64,000 nt of DNA. It comes from Chloroflexota bacterium (GTDB lineage Bacteria > Chloroflexota > Limnocylindria > QHBO01). Below are positions 22,095 through 30,517 of this stretch, in pieces. The DNA is taken from contig JBBDXT010000004.1 in assembly GCA_040902225.1 (NCBI GenBank), positions 983,032 to 1,047,031 of the forward strand, written 5' to 3'. The notes beneath the pieces were generated by a model, which saw nothing but the letters and a program-made list of their open reading frames with translations, searched no databases and was not told the DNA's origin. Numbering within the stretch: the first letter of the stretch is position 1; every line of letters begins with the position of its first letter. The position numbers and the translations under genes were made by a program.

Positions 22095-23135
22095 TCAGCG
22101 GCCTTCGGGCAGCACCGTGGCCTCGATGTTGGCCAGTGGGACCGGGGCAAGCCTGCCATCTTCGAAGCGCACGAGCGCCATGCGCGTCGGAATCCCCGAT
22201 TGGGCAGCGTGCATCTCCTCCAGCACCGCGACCAGCACGCCACCCCGCCCCTGGAACGGGCGCCGATGGGCGATCACGCGATCCCCGACCCGGGCCAGCG
22301 CGCGACGCGTCGGCAGCGGAGCCGCGTCATACACGTAGAGGAGCGCATCGGCTCCGAAGAGGCTTGCGACCCGGCCGGCGTGCGTGCGGAACCATCCGAA
22401 GAGCTGGGGATCGATTCCGACCTTGCCGAACCCTTCCACCAGCAGGATTCCGAACGAGCCGGTCAGACCGCCCGCCTCGCGCCGGCGGCGCTGGATCGCC
22501 TCGAAGTCGCGCAGCTCCTTGTCCAGCACGCCGCCGAGCACGATGCCGGCCACCCCCATCGCCCGGGCCCGGGTCAGCGTCTCGGCCGAGGCTCGGGATC
22601 CGCCGACCAGGATCTTCCCCGTGGCGCCCGCGTCGATCGCGCCCGCCCGGAGCTCGTCGCCGGGATTCGGTACCCCGACCACCAGCTCTCCGTGCACGGC
22701 CTCGCCACTGCCCCCCACCCCGTGCAGCCGCGCCGCGGGGACCTCGATCACCAGCGACCCCTCCTCGACGGCGCGCACCCGACCGCGAACGTGCCCGATC
22801 ACCGTCTCCTCGGCGGCGAGCGGAGCGAGGAGGAGCGTCCCATCGCGTCCCGAGGCCGCCAGCACCAGCCCGGCGACGGGGGCGAGCACCACGCCGCCAC
22901 CCTCGACCAGCGCGAGCGGCTGCTCGGCCTCGACCCGCTCACCGGGCCGCACCACGAGCAGCTCCTCGATCTCGCCCGGCTGACGGTGGAGAGGGCGCGT
23001 GACGGGCACCCGGACCGGCGCCATCGCCCCGCGCCGCAGTCCGATGACCTCATCGGGCCTGATCTCGGCACCCACGCGCACGCTGACGGCCGTTCCCCGC
23101 GGCAGGTGGATGCGATGCAGTGACGCCTCGATCAT
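22095..23135 (-). CDS. conserved protein of unknown function, possible barrel-sandwich domain
   Basis: This 346-aa protein has no confident family. It begins with a basic, beta-rich stretch. A segment around residues 75-110 ('RVEAEQPLALVEGGGVV' then 'APVAGLVLAAS') has the pattern of a barrel-sandwich or lipoyl-like hybrid without a modified Lys. Later come glycine-rich strands ('GATGKILVGGSRASAETL') and 'GGVLVAVLEEMHAAQ'. There are no obvious membrane segments or signal peptide. ATG 23135 overlaps the MutL-like stop (ATGA), so it is probably made with it. By analogy it may be a partner or cargo of the ASKHA protein, which is only inference. Confidence 0.6.
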   Translation of the reverse strand: MIEASLHRIHLPRGTAVSVRVGAEIRPDEVIGLRRGAMAPVRVPVTRPLHRQPGEIEELLVVRPGERVEAEQPLALVEGGGVVLAPVAGLVLAASGRDGTLLLAPLAAEETVIGHVRGRVRAVEEGSLVIEVPAARLHGVGGSGEAVHGELVVGVPNPGDELRAGAIDAGATGKILVGGSRASAETLTRARAMGVAGIVLGGVLDKELRDFEAIQRRRREAGGLTGSFGILLVEGFGKVGIDPQLFGWFRTHAGRVASLFGADALLYVYDAAPLPTRRALARVGDRVIAHRRPFQGRGGVLVAVLEEMHAAQSGIPTRMALVRFEDGRLAPVPLANIEATVLPEGR

Positions 23136-24799
23136 GCCGCCCCCTCGCTCGGCGGCCGAACCTCGCGCTGGAAGGTGTCGCGCCATGCGCCGAGCACCGC
23201 CCGCCGATCGTCGCTGCGCCGCGGCAGGAGGAGCGGAGCGTCGCGCGCATCCAGCACCACCCCGACCGCGCCGCCGCTGACGGACGCCCGCAGGCGGCGG
23301 GTGCGGCGCGGTGCGCCGAGACTCACCCCGGGATCGAGCTCGATCTCGAGCTCGGCCACCTGCCCACGCGGCAGCGGCACTACCTCCAGCTGTCCGGGAC
23401 GCACCTCGATCGGGCCGAGCGAGCGCCAGCCGACCCGATGCACCGTGACGCGCATCGAGAGATGGCCGGTGCGCCCGCCACGGGTGACGACCGCGGCGCC
23501 GAGCGGCGTCAGCAGGTCGTCGCGCAGGGTTCCGAGGCCCTCCACGATCTCGTCGTCGCGCAGTGCGCCGAGCGGCCCCAGCGCGCCGGCAGGATCGATG
23601 GCGACCTGCACGATGCCGATCGGGCGAATGCCGTCGAGCAGCATCTGCATCGCCTGGGCCGGCAGCGGCGCGCTGCCGATCGTGCGCCCCGAGCCGATCA
23701 GCAGGTCAACCCCCTCGGGCTGCGGACCATTGGCCGCCAGGTCGGCGAGCAGGTGCCGGGCGGCGCCGTGGACCACCGCCAGCTCCTCATCGGTCTGGGG
23801 GATCGATCCGGGGCGGGCGCGCAGGTTCTGGAGGGCATCCGCCACGGCCAGCTCGTCGAGCGCCAGGGGCAGGCTTCGGGCGATACGCGCGGGACCGCCC
23901 GGTGCCGTCAGGCTTGGCGATGCAAGCCCACCGAGCGCGACGACCCGGCTGTCGGCCATGCCGTTCTCGTCCGCGCTGGCCCAGGTCGCGTATCGGGCGC
24001 CGACGTCCACTCCGACCACGCGAAGGCGCGACGCACGGGCGAGCTCAGCCACCGCCCGACCGAATCCGATGGGCGCCAGCTGCCGCGCAGCCCCGCGCTC
24101 GACCAGGCGCTCGATCAGGCCGTCGAGATATCGGCGCAGGGGAAGCAGGTTCTCGCGGTCGGCAGAGGGACGGGGATTGGCGACCGCCCTCAGGACGCCC
24201 GGCTCAAAGAAGGCCCCGACCCGCTCGGTGAGGCCCGCCGAGCCCGCCCACACGACGGGCGATCGGCCGCCGCCGCGAGCCGCCGCCACGAGGCCGGCCA
24301 CTTCGAGCGCGCCCTCACCCCCCTCCTCGTCGAAGCCCCCGGCGATGAGCCAGGCGTCGACCTCGGCGGACTGCAGCGCGGAGAGCCGCTCGACCACGGG
24401 TCGGCCGTCATCGACCGTCACGGCCTCGACAACCACCCAGCCGGCAGCCTCGGCCGCTCGACGCGCCGCATGGCCGGACAGCTCCGATGAGACGGCCGCG
24501 AGGGCGATGCGACCCGGCCGGGCAGGCGTGTGCACGGCGATGCGGGGCGCGTCCGCGAGGAGGGCCGCGATCCGCCTCGAGACGCGAGGATCGGCCGGGC
24601 CGGCCAGCCGAGCCGCCAGGGTGGCAATCAGCTCGTCCTCGTCCCAGGCGCTGGGTTGTGCGGCGTGCGCCGCGATCCTCCATCGGCCGAGCGCACGACC
24701 GACCACGGCCGCCTTCGTCCAGGCGGAGCCGATGTCGACCAGCAGCGACAACTCGGCCGTGGCGCGGCCGGGCTCACGCGCAGGGGCATCGGTCGTCAT
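23132..24799 (-). CDS. MutL-like ASKHA-family protein (glutamate-mutase MutL type)
   Basis: This 555-aa protein resembles the MutL proteins named for clostridial glutamate mutase operons, not DNA-repair MutL. Phosphate-1 motif 'LLVDIGSAWTKAAVVG' is near residue 18. A second, 'VVGVDVGARYATWAS', lies mid-protein. Gly-rich segments such as 'LLIGSGRTIGSAP' fit the actin-like ATPase fold. No mutS, mutE or adenosylcobalamin gene is nearby, so the original function need not apply. It is coupled by ATGA to an upstream membrane protein and to the downstream 346-aa protein. The long frame upstream (to 24913) is within the neighbour. Confidence 0.75.
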   Translation of the reverse strand: MTTDAPAREPGRATAELSLLVDIGSAWTKAAVVGRALGRWRIAAHAAQPSAWDEDELIATLAARLAGPADPRVSRRIAALLADAPRIAVHTPARPGRIALAAVSSELSGHAARRAAEAAGWVVVEAVTVDDGRPVVERLSALQSAEVDAWLIAGGFDEEGGEGALEVAGLVAAARGGGRSPVVWAGSAGLTERVGAFFEPGVLRAVANPRPSADRENLLPLRRYLDGLIERLVERGAARQLAPIGFGRAVAELARASRLRVVGVDVGARYATWASADENGMADSRVVALGGLASPSLTAPGGPARIARSLPLALDELAVADALQNLRARPGSIPQTDEELAVVHGAARHLLADLAANGPQPEGVDLLIGSGRTIGSAPLPAQAMQMLLDGIRPIGIVQVAIDPAGALGPLGALRDDEIVEGLGTLRDDLLTPLGAAVVTRGGRTGHLSMRVTVHRVGWRSLGPIEVRPGQLEVVPLPRGQVAELEIELDPGVSLGAPRRTRRLRASVSGGAVGVVLDARDAPLLLPRRSDDRRAVLGAWRDTFQREVRPPSEGAA

Positions 24800-25440
24800 C
24801 GGAGGACAGTAAGCCAATCGCCGAGCAGGAATCCGACTCGGTCGACGAGCAGCGAGAGGCGACTGACGACGAGGAACCCGAGCCAGCCGCCGATTCCCCC
24901 GACCAGCAGCCATCGACCGACGATCGCTCCGCGAGTCGTCAGCCTCCCACGGGGAGTCCCATGCAGGAAGGCGAGCAGGACCAGCGAGGTGATGGCGAGC
25001 GAGACCACCTCACCCGCCAGGTCAGGCGAGGCTGCATTGGCCCTCGGCAGAGCGGCGGCGATCTGCGGCAGGACGGTGCCGACCACCGCGCCCCCCAGGG
25101 CAAAGGCGGCGATCCCGCCGACCAGGATCGCGGCCACGGGTGCCATGACCCGTCGGGGGAGCCACCGGGCACCGATCAGCATCGCCACCAGTACCAGGGC
25201 GGGAACCAGCAGCAGCCGGTCAGGAGGGCTCTCGATCAGGGGCACCGCCAATCGCGGCACCAGCACATCGCGGATCGCCAGCAGGACCAGGTACCCGGTC
25301 GCCAGGCCGGCGAGCAGGTGCTGCATCAGGACGAAGAGCCGCCGCCAGCCGACCAGGTAGGACCATACCGCAATGGTGGCGACGGCCGCCACCCAGGTCG
25401 CCACCGTCCCGCCAAGATCGGCGCCGGCGAAACCGTTCAT
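24796..25440 (-). CDS. multi-pass membrane protein of unknown function
   Basis: This 214-aa protein has about six hydrophobic segments, for example 'GTVATWVAAVATIAVWSYLVG' (cut) near the N-terminus, 'LLLVPALVLVAMLIGARWL', 'VAAILVGGIAAFALGGAVVG', 'LAITSLVLLAFLHG' and 'LLVGGIGGWLGFLVVSRL'. No family is recognised. Both ends overlap neighbours by ATGA. The position suggests a membrane subunit of the same complex as the DUF6754-like and MutL-like proteins. Confidence 0.65.
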   Translation of the reverse strand: MNGFAGADLGGTVATWVAAVATIAVWSYLVGWRRLFVLMQHLLAGLATGYLVLLAIRDVLVPRLAVPLIESPPDRLLLVPALVLVAMLIGARWLPRRVMAPVAAILVGGIAAFALGGAVVGTVLPQIAAALPRANAASPDLAGEVVSLAITSLVLLAFLHGTPRGRLTTRGAIVGRWLLVGGIGGWLGFLVVSRLSLLVDRVGFLLGDWLTVLR

Positions 25441-26312
25441 GACGGCGCGCGGCCGCCCGCGGGGCGCCGGCCGCGGCGACCGAGGTGGCGGAACGCACTC
25501 TCGGCCAGGACCGCCAGCGCTGCGAGCATGCCGATCAGCATCGGCAGCGGGCCGGCGATCGGCCCGGGATTTGTTGGCGATCCCGCGGAGACCGCCTCGA
25601 CGTACGCCACTCCCTCGCGCAGGGTGGCAAGAAGCGCGGTCAGCTGGCCCGACCGCAGGTAGGGCTCGAGCTCCGGATCGAGGAAGGTGGGAGCGATGGC
25701 CACCATCGACAGGTCGGGGAGGCGCGTCCCGACCTGCTCGACCCAGCTGCGCGCCGAGATGTCACTCCCCGACACGATCAGGACCATATCAAAGGCGCCG
25801 ATGCCCCCACCCCGCGCGCGGATCGCATCGAAGGTCCCGCCCTCAGCCGCGGACGGGACGATCGACTCGATGCTGCGCACCAGGCCGGCCTCGGCGCCCG
25901 CGATGAACCCGAGGTCAGCGGGCGGCTGCTCCGTGCCGGCTCGAGCGATGCGCTCACGCTCCGCCGCGGCAATCGCGCGACCCTCCGGCGTGAAGCTGAC
26001 GATGGCGAGCCGCGCATCATGGGCCGCCAGGTCGCCAACCGCGGCGCGGGTCGTCGCCCTGATCTCCGGGTAGGTCCCCAGGTCGGCGTCGAACGCGACC
26101 AGAACCAGTGCCCCGGACGGGAGCTCCCCGATCGCCCTCCGCAGCTGATCCACGTGCGATCGGTCCGGGCTTGCCAGGCGCAATCCGTCGGTGCTCGCGG
26201 AGAGCAGCGAAGCCACACCGAGCACGAGCAGCAGGAGCAGGGCCGGGCCAGCGCGGCGCAGCCGGGCGGCGGTCTCCGCGCTCACCAGGGTCGGCGAGAC
26301 GCTATTCGTCAT
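25437..26312 (-). CDS. membrane-anchored protein with large extracytoplasmic or soluble domain
   Basis: The protein is 291 aa from ATG 26312; a TTG at 26321 is an in-frame alternative. A hydrophobic segment 'AGPALLLLLVLGVASLL' follows a short basic N-terminus. A soluble domain of about 200 residues comes next, with 'LPSGALVLVAFDADLGTYPEI' (cut) and 'AFDMVLIVSGSD'. A second hydrophobic stretch, 'LPMLIGMLAALAVLA', precedes a basic tail. The soluble part has alternating strands and helices and could be Rossmann-like. No family is recognised. It overlaps the previous gene by 11 bases and the next by four. Confidence 0.65.
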   Translation of the reverse strand: MTNSVSPTLVSAETAARLRRAGPALLLLLVLGVASLLSASTDGLRLASPDRSHVDQLRRAIGELPSGALVLVAFDADLGTYPEIRATTRAAVGDLAAHDARLAIVSFTPEGRAIAAAERERIARAGTEQPPADLGFIAGAEAGLVRSIESIVPSAAEGGTFDAIRARGGGIGAFDMVLIVSGSDISARSWVEQVGTRLPDLSMVAIAPTFLDPELEPYLRSGQLTALLATLREGVAYVEAVSAGSPTNPGPIAGPLPMLIGMLAALAVLAESAFRHLGRRGRRPAGGRAPS

Positions 26313-26919
26313 CGCCGTCAACGGCTATCAGCGTGCGGGCGGCGCTGACCGCGACCAGGATCCCGATGCCGATCAGCAGCCCGCGAAAGACGCCGGCGAG
26401 TGGGACGTCGCGCACCCACCCCGCACCCGCGGCCAGCCAGTCGCCGGCCTCGCCGCCCACCGGCAGCAGCAGGACGATGACGACGGCCGCGGCCCCGGCC
26501 ATCAGTGTGGTCTCGCGGATGCGCAGTGCGAATCCACGCCGGAAGGCGGCGAGCAGGAAGATGAACAGGAGAGCGAAGACCGATGCCGCGATCGGTGCCA
26601 GCAGCGCCGCCACCAGCCACAGCACCGCCGGGTCGGAGCTCCCGCTCGATCCGGGACGCAGGCCGGCCACCAGGATCGAGGCCATCCCCAGCAGCAGAAC
26701 GATCGAGGCCGTGGAATCGCCGTCCCCCGCCGAGAGGTTGCGAGCGTGGTGTGCCACCAGCGTGGCGCCGCCTCCCACCGCCGCGGCGGCGGCAAGCAGC
26801 ACGAGCAGCTCATTGACCGCGCCCGCCGCACCGTGGAGCGAGGGGTTGACGATCATCAGGTCCAACAGGACCAGCAGCCCCGTCACCAGGACGATGCCGG
26901 CGATGATCGAGCGACGCAT
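26302..26919 (-). CDS. multi-pass membrane protein of unknown function
   Basis: This 205-aa protein starts 'MRRSIIAGIVLVTGLLVLLD' and has about six hydrophobic segments, including 'ALLAPIAASVFALLFIFLLA', 'LMAGAAAVVIVLLLPVGG' and 'FRGLLIGIGILVAVSAA'. No conserved enzymatic motif is visible. It begins five bases after the DUF6754-like stop. The longer upstream frame is antisense-like Arg/Gly/Pro-rich and was not used. Confidence 0.65.
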   Translation of the reverse strand: MRRSIIAGIVLVTGLLVLLDLMIVNPSLHGAAGAVNELLVLLAAAAAVGGGATLVAHHARNLSAGDGDSTASIVLLLGMASILVAGLRPGSSGSSDPAVLWLVAALLAPIAASVFALLFIFLLAAFRRGFALRIRETTLMAGAAAVVIVLLLPVGGEAGDWLAAGAGWVRDVPLAGVFRGLLIGIGILVAVSAARTLIAVDGDDE

Positions 26920-26924
26920 CGCGG

Positions 26925-27767
26925 TCAGCGTCCCGTCAGGAAGGCAGCGACCTGTGGCCCGCCGGCCCACGTGATCAGGGAGCCGATCAGCAGGAGCGCG
27001 ACGGCGCTCCAGATCAGGCGATTCGCAGCCCGCACCGCGGTCCGCGATTGGCCGGCGGCGCCGATCTCGCCTGCCGCCTGGAAGAAGGCAGGCCCGACCA
27101 GGCTCCCGTCGCCATTGAGGAGCGGGCCGGCCACCTGGGAGCCGCTCGCCGTGGCGGCGAGGCTCCATTCGGCGTCACCGAGCACCCCGTCGAACACGAG
27201 CAGTGCATCCTCGCCGAGCCCGCCGGCGACAACGGCCACGCCGTGTGGCTGAGCCGTGGCGAGGGCGGAGGCGGCGGAGGTGGACCGACCCTCGCCGAGG
27301 TATTCCACCGCCGCCGCAGAGGCGCGCTCCGGCGTGGCCGTTCGCCGGTGCGCCCCCGCGAGCGTCGCCTGCGCGAGCAGCGCCGCGACCGGATCGTTCG
27401 TCGTCACCCGAAGCGGGACGCCGGCGCGTGCGGCCGCGTCCGCGACATGGCCGAGCAGCGGCAGCGCGGCGAGCGTCTGCAAGCGGTCGGTCGCGGATGC
27501 CGCTCGGCTCACGCCGGCGCTGCCCAGTGAAATCGTCGCGTCGGCGCCCGACTCGGCCGCGAGCGCCATCATCCGACCGACCCGCGCGAGTCCGCCAAGG
27601 TCCGAGCCGATCCACCGCGCACCGGGTCGAGCGACGAGCGACAGGAGCACGAGCAGCACCACCAGGATGGCGACCGTGGGAGCGGCGCCGAGGCGCATCG
27701 ACGATGAGCCGATGGTGTCGGTCAGCAGACCGACCAGGTACGAGGCGAGCTCGCCGAGGTTGGGCAT
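26925..27767 (-). CDS. DUF6754-like membrane protein
   Basis: This 280-aa protein has an N-terminal membrane segment ('VAILVVLLVLLSLVARPG') and a C-terminal one ('LIWSAVALLLIGSLITWAGG'). The core has 'GRMMALAAESGADATISLGS' (cut), 'LPLLGHVADAAARAGVPLRV' and 'AVVAGGLGEDALLVFDG'. This matches my recollection of DUF6754 proteins, which occur in Chloroflexota and other phyla; I cannot run the profile. Function is unknown. The start directly abuts the preceding stop (TAG-ATG). Confidence 0.65.
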   Translation of the reverse strand: MPNLGELASYLVGLLTDTIGSSSMRLGAAPTVAILVVLLVLLSLVARPGARWIGSDLGGLARVGRMMALAAESGADATISLGSAGVSRAASATDRLQTLAALPLLGHVADAAARAGVPLRVTTNDPVAALLAQATLAGAHRRTATPERASAAAVEYLGEGRSTSAASALATAQPHGVAVVAGGLGEDALLVFDGVLGDAEWSLAATASGSQVAGPLLNGDGSLVGPAFFQAAGEIGAAGQSRTAVRAANRLIWSAVALLLIGSLITWAGGPQVAAFLTGR

Positions 27768-28040
27768 CTAGGGCGTTCGATCCGGGCGCCCACCGGCCAG
27801 CCTGGCGGCGATGCGGTCGTAGGTGGCCGAGTCGTCCAGGGCCTGCCGCAGCAGGCCGAAGCGGCGCGCGCCCAGCAGCGGGTTCAGGAGCGGGCCAAGG
27901 AAGATGACACCCTGTCGAAGGAGCGGCAGGAGGGGCCGATGGGCATCCATCAGGATGGCGGCTGGCCCTCCGACTCCGCGTCGTTCGAGCTCATCGGCGA
28001 GGGCGTCGGCCCGCTTCACGCTGCACCCTCCCTGCGTCAT
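27768..28040 (-). CDS. small conserved-looking protein, 90 aa
   Basis: The protein starts at ATG 28040 ('MTQGGCSVKRADALADELER') and has an amphipathic helical N-terminus. A hydrophobic stretch around 'LLRQGVIFLGPLLNPLLGA' could be a membrane or re-entrant segment. No family is recognised. It lies 20 bases after alr and its stop abuts the DUF6754-like start, so it is probably co-expressed with that cluster. Confidence 0.55.
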   Translation of the reverse strand: MTQGGCSVKRADALADELERRGVGGPAAILMDAHRPLLPLLRQGVIFLGPLLNPLLGARRFGLLRQALDDSATYDRIAARLAGGRPDRTP

Positions 28041-28059
28041 GGTCGCTCGCTCGACGACC

Positions 28060-29214
28060 TCACCCGGCGTTCGCGGCTGCCTCCGGCAGATGCACGCGCG
28101 GGAGGCGGTCACGGAGGGCGGTCGTCACTTCGTAGTTGATGGTGCGTCGCTGCGCGGCGACCTCATCGGCGTCGATGCGGGCACGCATCTGCTCGCCGAT
28201 CAGGACGAACTCGTCGGCGTAGGTTACATCATCAAGATCGCCCAGATCGACGGTGATGCCGTCCATGCTCACGGCGCCGACGACCGGGCGACGAACGCCG
28301 CGCACCAGCACCCAGCCGTTGTTGGCGTGGGCGCGCGGCCACCCGTCGCCATACCCCATCCCGAGGGTGGCGATGCGTGTCGCGCGCTCGGCTCGGAAAC
28401 GCAGTCCGTAGCCGATCCCCTCTCCGGCGGCAAGATTGAAGATCCGCAATGGAAGCGCCTTGAGTGAGAGGACGGGCTGCAGACCCAGCTCACGGCCAGC
28501 TGCCCAGACGGGAGCCATGCCGTACAGTCCGAGGCCGGGGCGAATCGCGTCGCCGAACGTGCCCGATCCGGCCAGCACGCCCCCGGTGGCTGCCAGGTGA
28601 ACGATTCCCGGATCGACGCCTGCCGATCGCATGGCGTCGAGCGCCTGGGCCAGGCGCAGAACCTGAACGTCGGTATACGCCTCGTCCTCACCGGGGACCG
28701 CCAGGTGGCTGAAGGTGCCACTCAGGTGCAGCTGCCGGCTGCGCGTGATGCGCAGCGCCAGCTCGACCGCCACTCCCGGATCGCTCCCCTGCCGCCCGAG
28801 CCCGGAGTCGATCTTGAGCTGCACCGATGACCGCCGCCCGAGCGCCGCGGCCGCCCGTTCGAGCAGCTCGATCCCCGCCTCGTCGTAGACGACCGGCTCA
28901 AGGTCGGCGGCGACGGCCCGCTCGGCCTCGGGAGCTCCCAGCGCCCACAGGACGAGGATGGGGGCCTCGATGCCGGCATTCCTCAGCTGGAGCGCCTCCC
29001 CGAGCGTGGCCACGGCGAGGCGCTCCACTCCGTGGTCCAGCAACGTGCGGGATACCGCGATCGCCCCGTGGCCGTAGGCATTGGCCTTGACCACCGCGAT
29101 CACGCTCATCTGATCCCCGGCGAGGCGACGAAGCGCTACGAGGTTGCCGACCAGGGCGTCGTGATCGACCTCGATCCAGGCGCGGTGCGGGCTGCGCGCC
29201 GGCGCGAGGCTCAT
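28060..29214 (-). CDS. alr: alanine racemase
   Basis: Alr makes D-alanine for peptidoglycan and needs PLP. The 384-aa protein has the PLP-Lys motif 'VIAVVKANAYGHG' near residue 40, 'AYTDVQVLRLAQ', 'IRPGLGLYGM', and the C-terminal beta domain with 'RATRIATLGMGYGDGWPR' (the Tyr base) and 'VSMDGITVDL'. ATG 29214 overlaps the nnrD stop (ATGA). All expected motifs are intact. Confidence 0.96.
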   Translation of the reverse strand: MSLAPARSPHRAWIEVDHDALVGNLVALRRLAGDQMSVIAVVKANAYGHGAIAVSRTLLDHGVERLAVATLGEALQLRNAGIEAPILVLWALGAPEAERAVAADLEPVVYDEAGIELLERAAAALGRRSSVQLKIDSGLGRQGSDPGVAVELALRITRSRQLHLSGTFSHLAVPGEDEAYTDVQVLRLAQALDAMRSAGVDPGIVHLAATGGVLAGSGTFGDAIRPGLGLYGMAPVWAAGRELGLQPVLSLKALPLRIFNLAAGEGIGYGLRFRAERATRIATLGMGYGDGWPRAHANNGWVLVRGVRRPVVGAVSMDGITVDLGDLDDVTYADEFVLIGEQMRARIDADEVAAQRRTINYEVTTALRDRLPRVHLPEAAANAG

Positions 29215-30113
29215 CGGCCCCGGCCGCCGCGAAGCTGCTGCATCGCCGTCGGCAGCAGGTTGGCGATGTCGCGCGCCACCACCCCGGATTGGCCAATCCG
29301 ATCCTCGGCCAGCAGCCCGGCGGCGCCGTGCACCGCCACCCCGCATCCGGCCGCGTCGAATGGATCCAGCCCGGCCGCCAGAAACGCGCCGATCGCGCCG
29401 GCCAGCACATCGCCGCTGCCTGCCGTGGCGAGCGCCGGCGTGGCGATGTCGGAACGCAGGAGGCCGCCGGTCGGTGACCCGATCACGGTGTATGCGCCCT
29501 TCAGCACCACGACCTGGCCCCAGCTCGCCGCCGCCTCGCGAGCCGCCTCGGCGCGCTGTGCATCGTCATCGGCGAGCGACTCCGCCTCCGGCACCCGCAT
29601 CAGGCGGGCGAACTCACCGGGGTGCGGGGTGAGGACCAGCGGCGCGCGGACCGACTGCCACCAGCGCTGGACCTCCGCCAGAGCGGTGAGCCCATCGGCG
29701 TCGATCACGGCAGGACGGCGCAGCTCGCTGATGAAGGTGCGTGCCCGGCGCAGGGTGGCCGGCTGCCGGCCGAGCCCTGGACCGACGACGAGGGCGTCAT
29801 AGGTCGGAGCCTCAGCGGCCAGGCGACGCCAGCCACCCGGGGCGGTCAGGCCCGGCGCCTCCTCGGGCAGCAGCATGGAGGTCAGCTCAGGGACGAGCCC
29901 CATCAGCCGGGTGCCCACCGCCTCCGGCGTGGCCAGGCACGCGAGGCCGACGCCCGTGCGAATGGCCCCGAGCCCGGCCAGGAGAGCTGCGCCTGCGTAC
30001 TCCAGGGAGCCGGCGACGATGAGCAGCCTCCCGAATGTGCCCTTGTGTGCACGTGGTGGCCGGGCCGGGAGGCTCCTGGCGACCCACTCCTGGGTCAGGC
30101 CCACGACCTCCAT
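29211..30113 (-). CDS. nnrD: ADP-dependent NAD(P)H-hydrate dehydratase
   Basis: NnrD repairs damaged hydrated NAD(P)H. The 300-aa protein has the YjeF C-terminal/ribokinase-like fold: 'HKGTFGRLLIVAGS', 'GAALLAGLGAIRTGVG', 'LVVGPGLG', 'LTPHPGEFARL', 'VVLKGAYTVIG' and 'LATAGSGDVLAG', the last holding the catalytic Asp. The N-terminal epimerase domain (NnrE) found fused in many bacteria is absent. It sits between acpS and alr, a common arrangement. Confidence 0.94.
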   Translation of the reverse strand: MEVVGLTQEWVARSLPARPPRAHKGTFGRLLIVAGSLEYAGAALLAGLGAIRTGVGLACLATPEAVGTRLMGLVPELTSMLLPEEAPGLTAPGGWRRLAAEAPTYDALVVGPGLGRQPATLRRARTFISELRRPAVIDADGLTALAEVQRWWQSVRAPLVLTPHPGEFARLMRVPEAESLADDDAQRAEAAREAAASWGQVVVLKGAYTVIGSPTGGLLRSDIATPALATAGSGDVLAGAIGAFLAAGLDPFDAAGCGVAVHGAAGLLAEDRIGQSGVVARDIANLLPTAMQQLRGGRGR

Positions 30114-30117
30114 CGGC

Positions 30118-30498
30118 CTAGGCGTCCGGTGCGCGATGCGCGACCGCCACCGCCACCGCTATGTGCCGCTCGTGCGAAATGCTCACCGTCACGTCTTCGA
30201 GCCCGAGCGCCGCCGCGCGGGCCGCGGCCCGAGCGTGGAGGTAGACCTGTGGCGCGCCGGCCCAGTTGGGCAGGATCTCGATCTCCCGCCAGCCGACGCC
30301 GCGAACGCCCAGGCCCAGCACCTTGCTGATCGCCTCCTTGGCGGCCCAGCGGCCGGCGATTCGCTCGGCCCGCGCCCCACAGTAGCGAGCCTCGCCGTCG
30401 GTCAGGACGCGCTCACGGAACCGATCGGGAAAGCGGCCAAGGGTCGAGATGATGCGGTCGATGTCGATCAGGTCGACACCGATCTCGTGGCGGCTCAT
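30118..30498 (-). CDS. acpS: holo-[acyl-carrier-protein] synthase
   Basis: AcpS transfers phosphopantetheine from CoA to acyl carrier protein. The protein is 126 aa from ATG 30498. Family signatures are 'IGVDLIDIDRI', 'RWAAKEAISKVLGLG', 'EILPNWAGAPQVYLH' and 'VSISHERHIAVAVAV'. It starts 20 bases after glmS and ends four bases before nnrD. Confidence 0.95.
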   Translation of the reverse strand: MSRHEIGVDLIDIDRIISTLGRFPDRFRERVLTDGEARYCGARAERIAGRWAAKEAISKVLGLGVRGVGWREIEILPNWAGAPQVYLHARAAARAAALGLEDVTVSISHERHIAVAVAVAHRAPDA

Positions 30499-30517
30499 CG
30501 CGGCAGTGCGGCTGCGG

